Assembly (NCBI GenBank): GCA_044238605.1
Contig: JBIICY010000001.1
Span: 62,001-126,000 of the forward strand
DNA length: 64,000 nucleotides
Direction: 5' to 3'
Origin: UBA10438 sp044238605
GTDB lineage: Bacteria; Bacteroidota; Ignavibacteria; Kapaibacteriales; Kapaibacteriaceae
Part shown: positions 1 to 8,877 of the stretch, piece after piece
How the letters are laid out: each line of letters starts with the position of its first letter
How positions within the stretch are numbered: position 1 is the first letter of the stretch
The notes under the pieces: generated by a model
What the model was told of the DNA's origin: nothing
Seen by the model: the letters and a program-made list of their open reading frames with translations, nothing else
Databases searched by the model: none
Translations under genes and position numbers: made by a program

Positions 1-1
1 A

Positions 2-1144
2 CGGCAACCATCGATCAAACCCGTTCTCTCGCTGCCCCATCGTCTGCAGGCAGAAACGCTCTCTCGTGGCCGTGGCGTTACGATAGCAATGGTCGACAGC
101 GACTTTGTATCACATCCTGACCTTGCAGAACCAGTTCAGCGTGTGAAGCTCTATGTCAATGCCGTAGACCAGACCACCAGTAATCACCTTCCAGACCATG
201 CACTAGCAAGACACTGGCACGGCACGATGACGGCGTGCACAGCCGCAGGTAACGGATATCTGTCGCACGGGCTGTACACCTCTCTGGCGCCAATGGCCTC
301 AATCGTTGCGATTCGGACGATGAACGACGTTGGACGCATCACAACACCATCGATTGTGTGGGCACTACGATGGATCGAACGCAATGCCGAGCACCTTGGA
401 ATTGATATTGTAAACATCAGTGTCTATGCAGACGAGATCGATCAGAGTCTGGAGCATCCCGTCAACGCAGCCGTCGAAGATCTCGTTGCTTTGGGCGTTG
501 TAGTTATTGCCGCGGCCGGCAATAATCCCCAAGCTCCGATAAGGCCTCCGGCAGCCGCACCGAGCGCGATAACCGTTGGTGGTCTCAACGACAACAACTC
601 TCTCGATCGGTCAGACGACAGCATGTACCACAGCACGTTCGGCATCACGAGCCTAAAGGTGCAGAAACCCGACGTTATTGCTCCCTCGATATGGTTGCCT
701 GCGCCGGTTCTACCGGGAACATCAGGGTCCCAGCAGGCATCTGTGCTCTGCGCCCTGGACTGCATGAGTGATGAGCACCTCATGCGCCAAGGCATCGACC
801 TCGCTATTGAGGCCAATATTATCAGCGATCCGACGATATCACTGGAGCATCTCAGACACACGGTTGCCTCCGGTATTCGAGAAAACATGCTCATCAATCC
901 ATGGTACAAGATGGTTGATGGGACATCGTTTGCGGCCCCGATTGTGGCCTCTATTGCGGCTCAGATGCTCGAAATTGCCCCCTCACTAACGCCGCATGAC
1001 GTAAAAGACATCCTGCAACAGACCGCAAAACGGCTTTCCGGGGTTGATGCCCTCTGTCAGGGGGCTGGAGTGATCCAGCAGCGCGAAGCCCTAGCCTTAG
1101 CCGGCATGTATTCCGGCCGGGGAACGCATTCACCTGTCAGATAG
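2..1144 (+). CDS. Subtilisin-like serine protease (S8 family), 5' end outside the window
   Basis: The reading frame is open from the first bases, so the N-terminus lies upstream; 380 residues are visible. The catalytic triad of a subtilase is seen: Asp in 'TIAMVDSDF' (about nt 92-97), His in 'HWHGT' (about nt 218) and Ser in 'DGTSFAAP' (nt 926-928). The oxyanion Asn lies in 'VVIAAAGNN'. An internal Met at nt 89 falls inside the Asp motif, so it cannot be the true start. The end of the protein matches the usual C-terminal edge of a peptidase S8 domain, with no secretion or sorting domain after it. The missing part may hold a signal peptide or prodomain. It could be an exported protease or a peptide-processing subtilase; the substrate cannot be told. 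Confidence 0.9.
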   Translation, partial: RQPSIKPVLSLPHRLQAETLSRGRGVTIAMVDSDFVSHPDLAEPVQRVKLYVNAVDQTTSNHLPDHALARHWHGTMTACTAAGNGYLSHGLYTSLAPMASIVAIRTMNDVGRITTPSIVWALRWIERNAEHLGIDIVNISVYADEIDQSLEHPVNAAVEDLVALGVVVIAAAGNNPQAPIRPPAAAPSAITVGGLNDNNSLDRSDDSMYHSTFGITSLKVQKPDVIAPSIWLPAPVLPGTSGSQQASVLCALDCMSDEHLMRQGIDLAIEANIISDPTISLEHLRHTVASGIRENMLINPWYKMVDGTSFAAPIVASIAAQMLEIAPSLTPHDVKDILQQTAKRLSGVDALCQGAGVIQQREALALAGMYSGRGTHSPVR

Positions 1145-1159
1145 CATTGGTATGCGCCG

Positions 1160-1167
1160 TAATTTTG
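1160..1167 (+). promoter_or_regulatory. -7 box (TAATTTTG) of the amidohydrolase gene
   Basis: Exact match to the Bacteroidetes -7 consensus TAnnTTTG, with its first T 12 nt before the ATG at 1172. With normal spacing, transcription would start at or next to the start codon. No Shine-Dalgarno sequence is present. Confidence 0.5.
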
Positions 1168-1171
1168 GCGC

Positions 1172-4100
1172 ATGACTCGTTTCCTCGTCTTTTTGTTTGC
1201 TGCAGCAGCAGTTACTGCGCAAGTATCAACAACATCAGTAGACGGCCTGCGCGATAAGCGCACGACCTACACTGCCTATGTGAATTGCACTGCGATTCCA
1301 TACCCTGGTGCTCGCATCGATTCCGCGGTGATCATCGTTCATGATGAACGCATCGTTCGCGTGGGCAAGAACCTAGCCGTGCCGCAAGGTGCCGATGTGC
1401 GTGATTTGCGCGGTGCGTATGTCTATGCAGGTTTTGTTGAACCGTACCTCGATGTGGACGCACTCCGTGGAGCGGCATCCGAGCAGAAGCGTCCGCAATG
1501 GGAAGAAGATGAGAACCCCAACACACCAGAGCCGCAGGGAGCTCACTACTGGAACCAGGCCGTACGTCCTGAACGACGTGCAACAGACGCTCTGCGCATG
1601 AGCGATGATGCAGCAAAAGAATGGCAGTCACTCGGATACGGTGCAGCAGCGGCCGTATCGCAGGACGGTATCTTTAGCGGCAGTGCTGCTACTGTTCTGA
1701 TGCGCGGCGGAACATCTTCAAAGACCGTTATCGCAGACAACGTCTACCAAAGACTGTCATTCTCTAAGGGCACGTCAAAGACTCCATACCCATCATCGCA
1801 GATGGGTTCCATTGCGCTCATTCGTCAGGCCTTCCTCGATGCATCGTGGTATGGCAAGGCGCATGCCGCAGCTCAACGCGTTAGCACAAACCGTCCGCCA
1901 GAAGTAAACCTTTCCCTCGAAGCTCTTCACAACGCTGTTGTCTCAAAAACACCGTTCCTTGCTGAGTCATACGATGAGCACGATATTGTTCGTTGGAACC
2001 GCATCGCAAAGGAAGCCGGAATTTCGGTCGTCAATCTTGGCAGTGGCACGGAGTTCCGTCGGCTAAACTCTATTACAGCAGCTAAACCCGATGCAATCAT
2101 TATACCTCTTACGTTCCCAGACGTTCCGGATGTTCGCGATGCCGTAAGTGCGCACGAAGTGGGATTAACCGATCTGATCAATTGGTACTGGGCGGCAGAT
2201 AACGCGCGCCTACTCGATTCTGCAGGGATTCACGTGGCGTTTACACTGCACGGGCTCAAAGACAAGTCTGCAATGCTTACTCGCATTCGTGAGTGTGTGC
2301 AACGCGGACTCCGCGAAGATGTAGCTCTGGCCGCACTTACAACAGAGCCTGCGCAGGTTGCACGTGTTGGAGACCGCATCGGGCGTGTCGACGCCGGATA
2401 TTATGCCAACCTTGTGGTTGCCAGCGGCCCCCTTTTTGCTGATGGTACAGAAATTCAGCGTGTAGTTGTAGCTGGTTCTGAGCGCGTGTTGCGTCTGCCG
2501 GTAGACATCGATGTTCGCGGCCATTGGACAATCACATCGGCTGGCCTGCCTAATGGCAAGAGCCTAAAGGTTAAGCTCTCCGGCAGCATCGAACAGCCAA
2601 CGGCGGAGTTTACGCGCGATTCGATTTCTCTCATCGGAACGTTTACACTCCAAGGAAAGAGAGCAGCATTTAATGTGCATCTCGACACACTCGGTGTGCC
2701 AGGGATGCTGCGCGCTGCAAGCATTGCTGATTCTATTATGATCGGTGGAGAGGCACTCCTGCCTGATGGACGACTGATCAGCTTTATCATGCGTCGTGAT
2801 TCCACACTGAAAGACCGCAGCGAAACCTCCAATTGGGTGAGAATCCAACAGCGACTTCCGATGCCGAAAGTCTATCCAATGGGGCCTTTCGGGCTTGCAT
2901 CAGCACCATCTGCAGCAGACGTTGTTTTGAAGAATGCAACCGTGTGGACATGCGGCCCGCAGGGTATTCTCGAGAACGCAGACGTAGCCTTGCGCGATGG
3001 AAAGATCATAGGGGTTGGCAAGGGGCTTGTAGCCGCCACAACTATCGACTGTAAAGGCATGCACATAACGCCCGGCATTATTGATGAGCATTCTCACATT
3101 GCAATCACTCGCGGCGTAAATGAGGGCACTCACGCCGTTACAACAGAAGTGCGCATCGGAGATGTGCTCGACCCCGATGATGTAAACATTTACCGTCAGC
3201 TCGCTGGCGGCGTTACCTCTACTCACCTTCTTCACGGATCTGCCAATCCAATGGGCGGCCAGCTGCAGTACATCAAGACACGCTGGGGTTCCGATGCCGA
3301 GGGACTCAAGGTAGAGGGCGCGGTTCCTACGGTCAAGTTCGCACTCGGCGAAAATGTCAAGCAGGCAAACTGGGGAGACCGCTACACATTGCGCTATCCG
3401 CAAACACGCATGGGCGTTGAGCAGATTATGCGCGATGCATTCCGCACTGCGCGTGAGTACGAACGTGATCTCAAAGCAAATGATCCAACAAAGCCTGTGC
3501 GTCAGGATTTGCAGCTCGATGCCCTTGTTGAAATCATCAACAGCAAGCGTAACATCCACTGTCACTCGTACGTGCAGAGTGAGATCCTTATGCTTATGCG
3601 TCTTGCCGAAGAGTTCGGATTCCGCGTTCATACATTTACACACATCCTCGAAGGCTACAAGGTTGCCCAAGAGATGGCAAAGCATGGTGTCGGTGCATCG
3701 TCATTCGCAGACTGGTGGGCCTACAAGATGGAGGTGTTCGACGCAATTCCGGAAAGCCCGTCCATTATGCACGATGCCGGCGTAAACGTCTCAATCAATT
3801 CAGATGACGCAGAAATGGCTCGCAGACTCAACCAAGAGGCGGCAAAGAGCGTCAAGTACGGCAACGTCGCTGAGATCGATGCCATGAAGTTTGTAACGAT
3901 CAATGCTGCAAAGCAGATGGCCATCGAACAGCGCACCGGAAGCCTGGAGATTGGAAAAGACGGCGATGTTGTTGTCTGGACTGGCCATCCGCTCTCGAAC
4001 ATGTCTCGTGTTGAACGCACGTTTGTAGACGGACGTGAGTATTTCTCACGCACAACAGATGCGCAGCTTCGCGACCGTGATGCAGCTCTCCGCAGACTGC

Positions 4101-4216
4101 TTGAGCAGGAAGCAATCAAGGCAATCAGCAAGGGGGCAAGCACCTCTCGCGGCGGACGTGGACCACGCAGAGAATACCATTGCGATACGGCCGAAGATGA
4201 AGTTGCAGGACGTTGA
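1172..4216 (+). CDS. Exported tandem-domain amidohydrolase, N-terminal copy degenerate
   Basis: 1014 aa with a signal peptide (MTRFLVFLFAAAAVTAQ). The C-terminal half (about residues 580-990) is an amidohydrolase domain of the imidazolonepropionase/hydantoinase-like superfamily: a metal-binding HSH at about 640-642 in 'GIIDEHSHIAI', further His in 'NIHCHSYVQ' (~795) and 'HTFTHILEG' (~824), and an Asp in 'NSDDAEM' (~878). The N-terminal half (about 30-440) has the framing strands of the same fold ('AYVYAGFVEPYLD', 'GYYANLVVASG') but the HxH is replaced by 'YLD', so this copy is probably non-catalytic. Likely a periplasmic metal-dependent hydrolase of unknown substrate. It overlaps the next gene by 20 nt, so it probably heads the operon with bshC. 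Confidence 0.88.
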   Translation: MTRFLVFLFAAAAVTAQVSTTSVDGLRDKRTTYTAYVNCTAIPYPGARIDSAVIIVHDERIVRVGKNLAVPQGADVRDLRGAYVYAGFVEPYLDVDALRGAASEQKRPQWEEDENPNTPEPQGAHYWNQAVRPERRATDALRMSDDAAKEWQSLGYGAAAAVSQDGIFSGSAATVLMRGGTSSKTVIADNVYQRLSFSKGTSKTPYPSSQMGSIALIRQAFLDASWYGKAHAAAQRVSTNRPPEVNLSLEALHNAVVSKTPFLAESYDEHDIVRWNRIAKEAGISVVNLGSGTEFRRLNSITAAKPDAIIIPLTFPDVPDVRDAVSAHEVGLTDLINWYWAADNARLLDSAGIHVAFTLHGLKDKSAMLTRIRECVQRGLREDVALAALTTEPAQVARVGDRIGRVDAGYYANLVVASGPLFADGTEIQRVVVAGSERVLRLPVDIDVRGHWTITSAGLPNGKSLKVKLSGSIEQPTAEFTRDSISLIGTFTLQGKRAAFNVHLDTLGVPGMLRAASIADSIMIGGEALLPDGRLISFIMRRDSTLKDRSETSNWVRIQQRLPMPKVYPMGPFGLASAPSAADVVLKNATVWTCGPQGILENADVALRDGKIIGVGKGLVAATTIDCKGMHITPGIIDEHSHIAITRGVNEGTHAVTTEVRIGDVLDPDDVNIYRQLAGGVTSTHLLHGSANPMGGQLQYIKTRWGSDAEGLKVEGAVPTVKFALGENVKQANWGDRYTLRYPQTRMGVEQIMRDAFRTAREYERDLKANDPTKPVRQDLQLDALVEIINSKRNIHCHSYVQSEILMLMRLAEEFGFRVHTFTHILEGYKVAQEMAKHGVGASSFADWWAYKMEVFDAIPESPSIMHDAGVNVSINSDDAEMARRLNQEAAKSVKYGNVAEIDAMKFVTINAAKQMAIEQRTGSLEIGKDGDVVVWTGHPLSNMSRVERTFVDGREYFSRTTDAQLRDRDAALRRLLEQEAIKAISKGASTSRGGRGPRREYHCDTAEDEVAGR

Positions 4217-5726
4217 TACTCGCTTCTGCGAATCACGATCTCGTCAGGGAGCTTCGCGATCTCGGCTCGCACAACTTATACGTCAGTCTCTTGGTCATGT
4301 GCAGATCTCTGCACAGCAGGAATCTGCCATCAAAACACTGCAGAATCCAACGAGTGTAGTTGCCATAACAGGCCAGCAGGTAGGTCTGTTTGGTGGCCCG
4401 ATGTATACGTTATACAAGATCCGCAGCGCCGTACAAGCAGCTCAGGATATTGAGCGTCGAACTGGTGTGCTCTGCGTTCCAATCTTCTGGATCGAAGACA
4501 ATGATCACGACGCTCGCGAGGCGATGTCGGCAAAGCTGCTCTCTGCTCCGTGCGACGTTATCGATGTCGCACCGTATGACGGCTCAGAACCACGCCAGCG
4601 TGTAGGCGATCGCTTACTGAGTGCTGTAGAATGCGCAACCATTGATCGATCCTGCGAGCACTTGGTGGGCAGATTTGCAGATACCACCCGCGAGCGTATG
4701 AAGCGTACGTACACAGTGGGCGCATCGTGGAGCGCATCATTTGTGGATGTACTAGCCCCCTACCTTGCACACTGGGGCGTGCTGCCGTTGCGATCGAGTC
4801 TACTGGTAACATCTGGGCTGCACAGCTCCGTGCTTGAGCATCTGCTTGGCATCAACGCAGACCTCGTTCAATCGATGCGCACTGCCACTGCCGAGATTAC
4901 TGCAAGGGGCGAACACGCGCAGGCTGCCGTGTTGGACATTCCGTGGATGTACACAACATCTGCTGGACGTCAGCGTATTGAGCCTGCAGCAAACGGCGTG
5001 CGGATTGTCGATAAGGATTTGTCTTTTGACGAACTGCTGCATGCCGCAAGAACCGAGCCCAATAACTTTACCCCAACGGTACTTACACGGCCAATGCTTC
5101 AGGATGCCCTGCTTCCAACCGTTGTTGCTGTGCTTGGAAAGGCCGAACTAGCATATCACAGCCAGCTTCCGCAGGCATATGCAGCTGCAGGCTTTACCAT
5201 GCCCGCACTGCAGATGCGCTCAGGGGGCACATTGCTACCATCAAAGACCTGGCGAAACATCAGCAAATCAGGTCATGATACAACATGGTTTCTTCGGCCA
5301 TGGCAGGAGGTAGAGCGTGATGTTGCATCTGAACTAACAAACGACCTCATACCTGCTGGCGACGACATACGTGCTCGCATTAACGAGACGTTTGAACCCT
5401 ATCAGGGGGCCGCCCAGATCATTGATCCCACGCTAGTGGCAACTGTCAACGCTCAGCGTGCGAACATGATCTCAGCAGTTGAAGCACTGGAAGGTAAACT
5501 ACGATCTGCGGCGAAGAAAAAACATACCGCCGCACTCGACAGAGCACGTGCGATTCACACTAGCTTGTACCCGCTCGACACACTTCAGGAACGTGTCTAT
5601 CCGCTTGCAATGTGGGAGGCAGAATTCGGCGTTGAAGCACTGCTTGCCATGTGCGACGAACTTGCGCATCATGCTATTGGCACACACGTACCTATACAAG
5701 CCCCAGCATATGAAGAAGGCACGTAA
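4197..5726 (+). CDS. bshC: Putative bacillithiol synthase BshC
   Basis: 509 aa, the usual BshC length. BshC is the presumed cysteine-adding enzyme that completes bacillithiol from glucosaminyl-malate. The N-terminus carries the family signature 'AITGQQVGLFGGPMYTLYK' followed by 'PIFWIEDNDHD'. A central 'GGTLLPSKTWR' region and a C-terminal coiled-coil stretch ('ALEGKLRSAAKKKHTAALDRA') fit the known architecture of a nucleotide-binding-like core plus helical dimerisation arm. I chose the start 'MKLQDVD', which overlaps the upstream gene by 20 nt; earlier in-frame starts lie far inside that gene. A bacilliredoxin-like protein is encoded near 57 kb, consistent with a bacillithiol-using cell. Confidence 0.9.
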   Translation: MKLQDVDTRFCESRSRQGASRSRLAQLIRQSLGHVQISAQQESAIKTLQNPTSVVAITGQQVGLFGGPMYTLYKIRSAVQAAQDIERRTGVLCVPIFWIEDNDHDAREAMSAKLLSAPCDVIDVAPYDGSEPRQRVGDRLLSAVECATIDRSCEHLVGRFADTTRERMKRTYTVGASWSASFVDVLAPYLAHWGVLPLRSSLLVTSGLHSSVLEHLLGINADLVQSMRTATAEITARGEHAQAAVLDIPWMYTTSAGRQRIEPAANGVRIVDKDLSFDELLHAARTEPNNFTPTVLTRPMLQDALLPTVVAVLGKAELAYHSQLPQAYAAAGFTMPALQMRSGGTLLPSKTWRNISKSGHDTTWFLRPWQEVERDVASELTNDLIPAGDDIRARINETFEPYQGAAQIIDPTLVATVNAQRANMISAVEALEGKLRSAAKKKHTAALDRARAIHTSLYPLDTLQERVYPLAMWEAEFGVEALLAMCDELAHHAIGTHVPIQAPAYEEGT

Positions 5727-7212
5727 CTCGCGCGTATGCGTGATAGGCGGAGGTATCGGTGGACTTGTTGCATCGATCCAGCTGGCCTATGCTGGATTTG
5801 ATGTTTCGGTCTATGAGCAGGCAGCCAAGGTTGGAGGTAAGTGCAACACGTCTGAGTTTGACGGCTGCACCTTTGAAACAGGGCCTACGCTCGTTACAAT
5901 GCCATTTGTGCTGGACGAAGTATTCCGCCGTGTGGGTAGGAACCGTGAAGACTACATCACGCTTCGTCCGGTTGATCCGGCATGCCAGTACAGGTGGAGC
6001 GATGGTTCGCAGCTAAACATGCCCTTTGACCTAGAAGCGGTAATCCAGGCAGTTGAAGACTTTGCCCCGGGTGAAGGCAAGCATGCGCGAGCATATCTCG
6101 ACCATGCGAAAGAAGTGTATGAGATGACCAAGGACATCTTCATCTTCTCTCCTTTTGACGGCTTTCGTGAGTTCTTTAAGCTAAAGAACGCCTCGCTTCT
6201 TCCGCGGCTTCCACGACTCAGGTTTGCATCAACGCTTCACAAGCATAACGCATCGTATTTCAAAGACCCGCGCATTCGTCAGTTGTTTGACAGATTCGCA
6301 ACCTACAATGGATCGAATCCTTACAAGGCTCCAGCAACGCTCATGGTTATACCGTGGGTAGAGATCGGCTACGGGGCATGGTATCCCGACGGTGGAATGT
6401 ACAGCATCGTTAACGGCCTGGTGACACTCGCATCTGAACTCGGCGTTGAAACACACACGAATCAACGTGTGACATCAATCGAAGTAGCTGCCAATTCAGT
6501 TCAAGGTATCCGGCTTGCTCATGGGCAGATCATATCATGCGACCATGTTGTATCGAACGCAGACGTATACGTTACACGAAAGCACCTACTCGGATTGCCG
6601 GTACCCGAGCCCCGTGACCTCTCGTGCAGCGGTGTTGTTGTTCAGGCCAGTGTTGATGCCGTTGATCACGGCCTAGCGCATCACAACATCCTGTTTGCTG
6701 ATGACTACAAGCGTGAGTTCATGGCAATTGAGCAACAGAGACATCATGATCCACATGCAACGATCTATATCTCGCGATCTGGCTCTGCTGATGCAACTCT
6801 GAGTGCACCCGGACGGGAGAATTGGTTTATCCTTATCAACGCGCCAGCTAATGGAGTATCGCCAGTTCTAAATGCTCAGGAATCCTCTCAGTGGAAGGGG
6901 CACGAAGACGCGGTGATTGATAAGCTACTTGGCCGGTTAGCAGCGTTTGGGCTAAATCCTACCATTCGTGAGCATCGCCTGCGAACACCAGACACGATGG
7001 CGGAAGAATGGTCGTCGTATCGTGGGGCCTTGTACGGAGCATCTTCCAACTCACCATTCAGTGCCTTCCTGCGACCACGTCAGAAGTCGCGGGAGGTCGG
7101 AAATCTTTGGTATGTTGGAGGAAGTTCACACCCTGGCGGCGGTATCCCACTGGTAGCAACAAGCGGGATGATCGCAGCGTCGCTGATTGAACTATCATCA
7201 CCACATTCCTAG
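5710..7212 (+). CDS. CrtI-type phytoene desaturase / FAD-dependent carotenoid oxidoreductase
   Basis: 500 aa. The N-terminus has a Rossmann FAD motif in 'VCVIGGGIGGLVASIQLAYAG' region (residues ~8-30) followed by an acidic residue ending the second strand ('VSVYEQ'). The C-terminus has the CrtI signature 'LWYVGGSSHPGGGIPLV' and 'SGMIAASLI', which closes the FAD site. The family desaturates, isomerises or hydrates carotenoid chains; which step is done here cannot be read from sequence. No phytoene synthase or other crt gene is in the window. The start chosen (MKKARNSRV) overlaps bshC by 17 nt, and the next gene follows after 9 nt, so it is cotranscribed with unrelated functions. Confidence 0.88.
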   Translation: MKKARNSRVCVIGGGIGGLVASIQLAYAGFDVSVYEQAAKVGGKCNTSEFDGCTFETGPTLVTMPFVLDEVFRRVGRNREDYITLRPVDPACQYRWSDGSQLNMPFDLEAVIQAVEDFAPGEGKHARAYLDHAKEVYEMTKDIFIFSPFDGFREFFKLKNASLLPRLPRLRFASTLHKHNASYFKDPRIRQLFDRFATYNGSNPYKAPATLMVIPWVEIGYGAWYPDGGMYSIVNGLVTLASELGVETHTNQRVTSIEVAANSVQGIRLAHGQIISCDHVVSNADVYVTRKHLLGLPVPEPRDLSCSGVVVQASVDAVDHGLAHHNILFADDYKREFMAIEQQRHHDPHATIYISRSGSADATLSAPGRENWFILINAPANGVSPVLNAQESSQWKGHEDAVIDKLLGRLAAFGLNPTIREHRLRTPDTMAEEWSSYRGALYGASSNSPFSAFLRPRQKSREVGNLWYVGGSSHPGGGIPLVATSGMIAASLIELSSPHS

Positions 7213-7221
7213 AGTACTTCT

Positions 7222-7842
7222 ATGATCATCAGAGTTGTTGCGGTTCTTACCGTTCTTCTTGTTTCCTCATGCGCAAGCATTCGCGATCTCACAAATGCCG
7301 TCATGTCTATGAAGGACATGCAGTTCCGCATTGTACGAGTCACAGATCTAAAGATTTCCGGTATCGATGCAGCACGGCTGTCATCAATCTCGGACGTAAG
7401 CCCAACAGACGCGGTTCGATTGCTTGAGGCATATCACGCGAAGAACGTCAAGGCAACGTTTACGGTGGAGCTCGAAGCCAAGAACCCGAATGATGGAACC
7501 GTTACGAACACTAAGCCCCTTGACCTTACTCTCAAGGAGCTTCCGTGGACGCTGTACTTCGATGAGCGGACTGTAGTAAGCGGTGTTGTCCGCAAAGACA
7601 TCCCTTTGGCAGGTGGAGCAACATCGAGTGCAATCCCCGTTGACATAACAATGGACGTCTCGAAAGTGCTCTTTGACAAAGGGTACGAAGAGATCATGCA
7701 GTCAGTTCTTGCCCTTGGCGGTGCGAACGGCTCTGCTGCTAAACTCACAGTAAAGGCTCGTCCAACAGTGAGCACACCATACGGCATCGTTAAGTCGCCC
7801 AATGATATCACAATCGTTAGTACCGAGTTTCGCAGTAAGTAA
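7222..7842 (+). CDS. Lipoprotein with LEA type 2-like domain
   Basis: 206 aa. The N-terminus is a lipoprotein signal with lipobox 'VSSC' (Cys ~17). The rest resembles the LEA-2/water-stress (WHy) fold, an Ig-like beta sandwich: 'ISGIDAARLSSISDVSPTDA', 'ATFTVELEAKNPND' and 'IPLAGGATSSAIPVDITMDV' are typical positions. Such lipoproteins are common in Bacteroidota and are usually uncharacterised. The gene sits 9 nt after the desaturase gene and its stop codon directly abuts the next start codon, so it belongs to the same operon. Role unknown; attachment to the outer or inner membrane by its lipid anchor is expected. Confidence 0.72.
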   Translation: MIIRVVAVLTVLLVSSCASIRDLTNAVMSMKDMQFRIVRVTDLKISGIDAARLSSISDVSPTDAVRLLEAYHAKNVKATFTVELEAKNPNDGTVTNTKPLDLTLKELPWTLYFDERTVVSGVVRKDIPLAGGATSSAIPVDITMDVSKVLFDKGYEEIMQSVLALGGANGSAAKLTVKARPTVSTPYGIVKSPNDITIVSTEFRSK

Positions 7843-8877
7843 ATGGACTATGTTATAGTTACCCTCGCTATTGCTGTGAGCGGACTCTGTGAGTTCGCTG
7901 CTTCAGTGCTTGTGAACCTTCCTATGGGAGTTGTAGCAACCATGTCAGACGAAGGCTCGCCAGCCGGCATCAGGTTAAAGCATGCAATCGACGAGCCAGT
8001 AGAAGCGCAACTTGCCATTCGGCTGGTAGATCTTGCAGTTCTTGTTGGAGCAGTCCTAACTCTGGCGACACTCTTTGCGATAGACGGGAGTTCGTTCTAC
8101 ACCGAATCAGCAATTCTTGTTTCAGGTATCGCACTATTCAAGATCGTGTTTTCTGTGATCGGAGAGCGCATCTCTGATCGATCCTTGCTCTTTACCAGTA
8201 AGCTTTTCTCTGTGATCACCGCTCTCGCTACGCCAATGCTGCTGGTGCGTCGGGGATTACTTGCGCTCACAAAACCGCGCACACAGGAGGAAGAGGAAGA
8301 AGAGGCGAGAGAAGAACTTGAAGCACTGGTAGAAACTGCACGCGAGGAAGGGGCTCTCGATCCCGGTGAGTACAGGATCATGACCAATATCATGCAGTTG
8401 AGCAGTATTGAGGTAACAGATGTAATGACGCCTCGTACCGTTGTGTCTGGTCTTGCTTCGGAGTTAACGGTAGCAGAAGCAATCAAACGGCCAGAACTGC
8501 AGATGTTCTCGAGAATGCCAGTGTATGAAGGGGCAGATCTTGATTCGGTAGCAGGATATGTGATGACGAAGGACATCCTCCGTGCTGCGGTAGCTGGGCG
8601 TCAGTCAGCAGAGATAGGCCGTCTGAAGCGTGAGATCGGATTCATTCCCGAGAACATCACGCTTGACCATGCTCTGGAGCAGTTTCTGCAGCAGCGTCAG
8701 CATGTGTTCATGGTTGTAGATGAGCACGGCGGTGTCGAGGGCATCATCACCATGGAAGACGTCCTTGAAACAATGCTCGGTGCCGAGATCGTAGACGAAG
8801 CAGACCATGTTGTGGATCTTCGAGCTCTTGCAAAACAACGCCGAGATGCTCGCGTTGCCCGAATCAGCCAATCGTAA
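7843..8877 (+). CDS. CNNM/HlyC-CorC family protein with CBS pair, lacking the C-terminal CorC domain
   Basis: 344 aa. Residues 1-140 contain hydrophobic segments of a CNNM (DUF21) transmembrane domain. A highly acidic linker ('EEEEEEAREELEALVETA', ~148-165) leads to a CBS pair: 'VTDVMTPRTVVSGLASELTV' (~190-210) and 'HVFMVVDEHGGVEGIITMED' (~285-305). CNNM/CorC proteins are linked to Mg2+/Na+ or Co2+ transport. The usual C-terminal transporter-associated CorC_HlyC domain is missing: the protein ends about 30 residues after the second CBS motif. The start codon directly follows the previous stop. Its end overlaps the convergent aldehyde dehydrogenase gene by 14 nt. Confidence 0.85.
   Translation: MDYVIVTLAIAVSGLCEFAASVLVNLPMGVVATMSDEGSPAGIRLKHAIDEPVEAQLAIRLVDLAVLVGAVLTLATLFAIDGSSFYTESAILVSGIALFKIVFSVIGERISDRSLLFTSKLFSVITALATPMLLVRRGLLALTKPRTQEEEEEEAREELEALVETAREEGALDPGEYRIMTNIMQLSSIEVTDVMTPRTVVSGLASELTVAEAIKRPELQMFSRMPVYEGADLDSVAGYVMTKDILRAAVAGRQSAEIGRLKREIGFIPENITLDHALEQFLQQRQHVFMVVDEHGGVEGIITMEDVLETMLGAEIVDEADHVVDLRALAKQRRDARVARISQS

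Noticed and set aside
2900..3685. Minus-strand open frame of 261 codons inside the amidohydrolase gene
   Set aside because: It lies antisense to the metal-binding motifs of a well-supported enzyme and has no start context.
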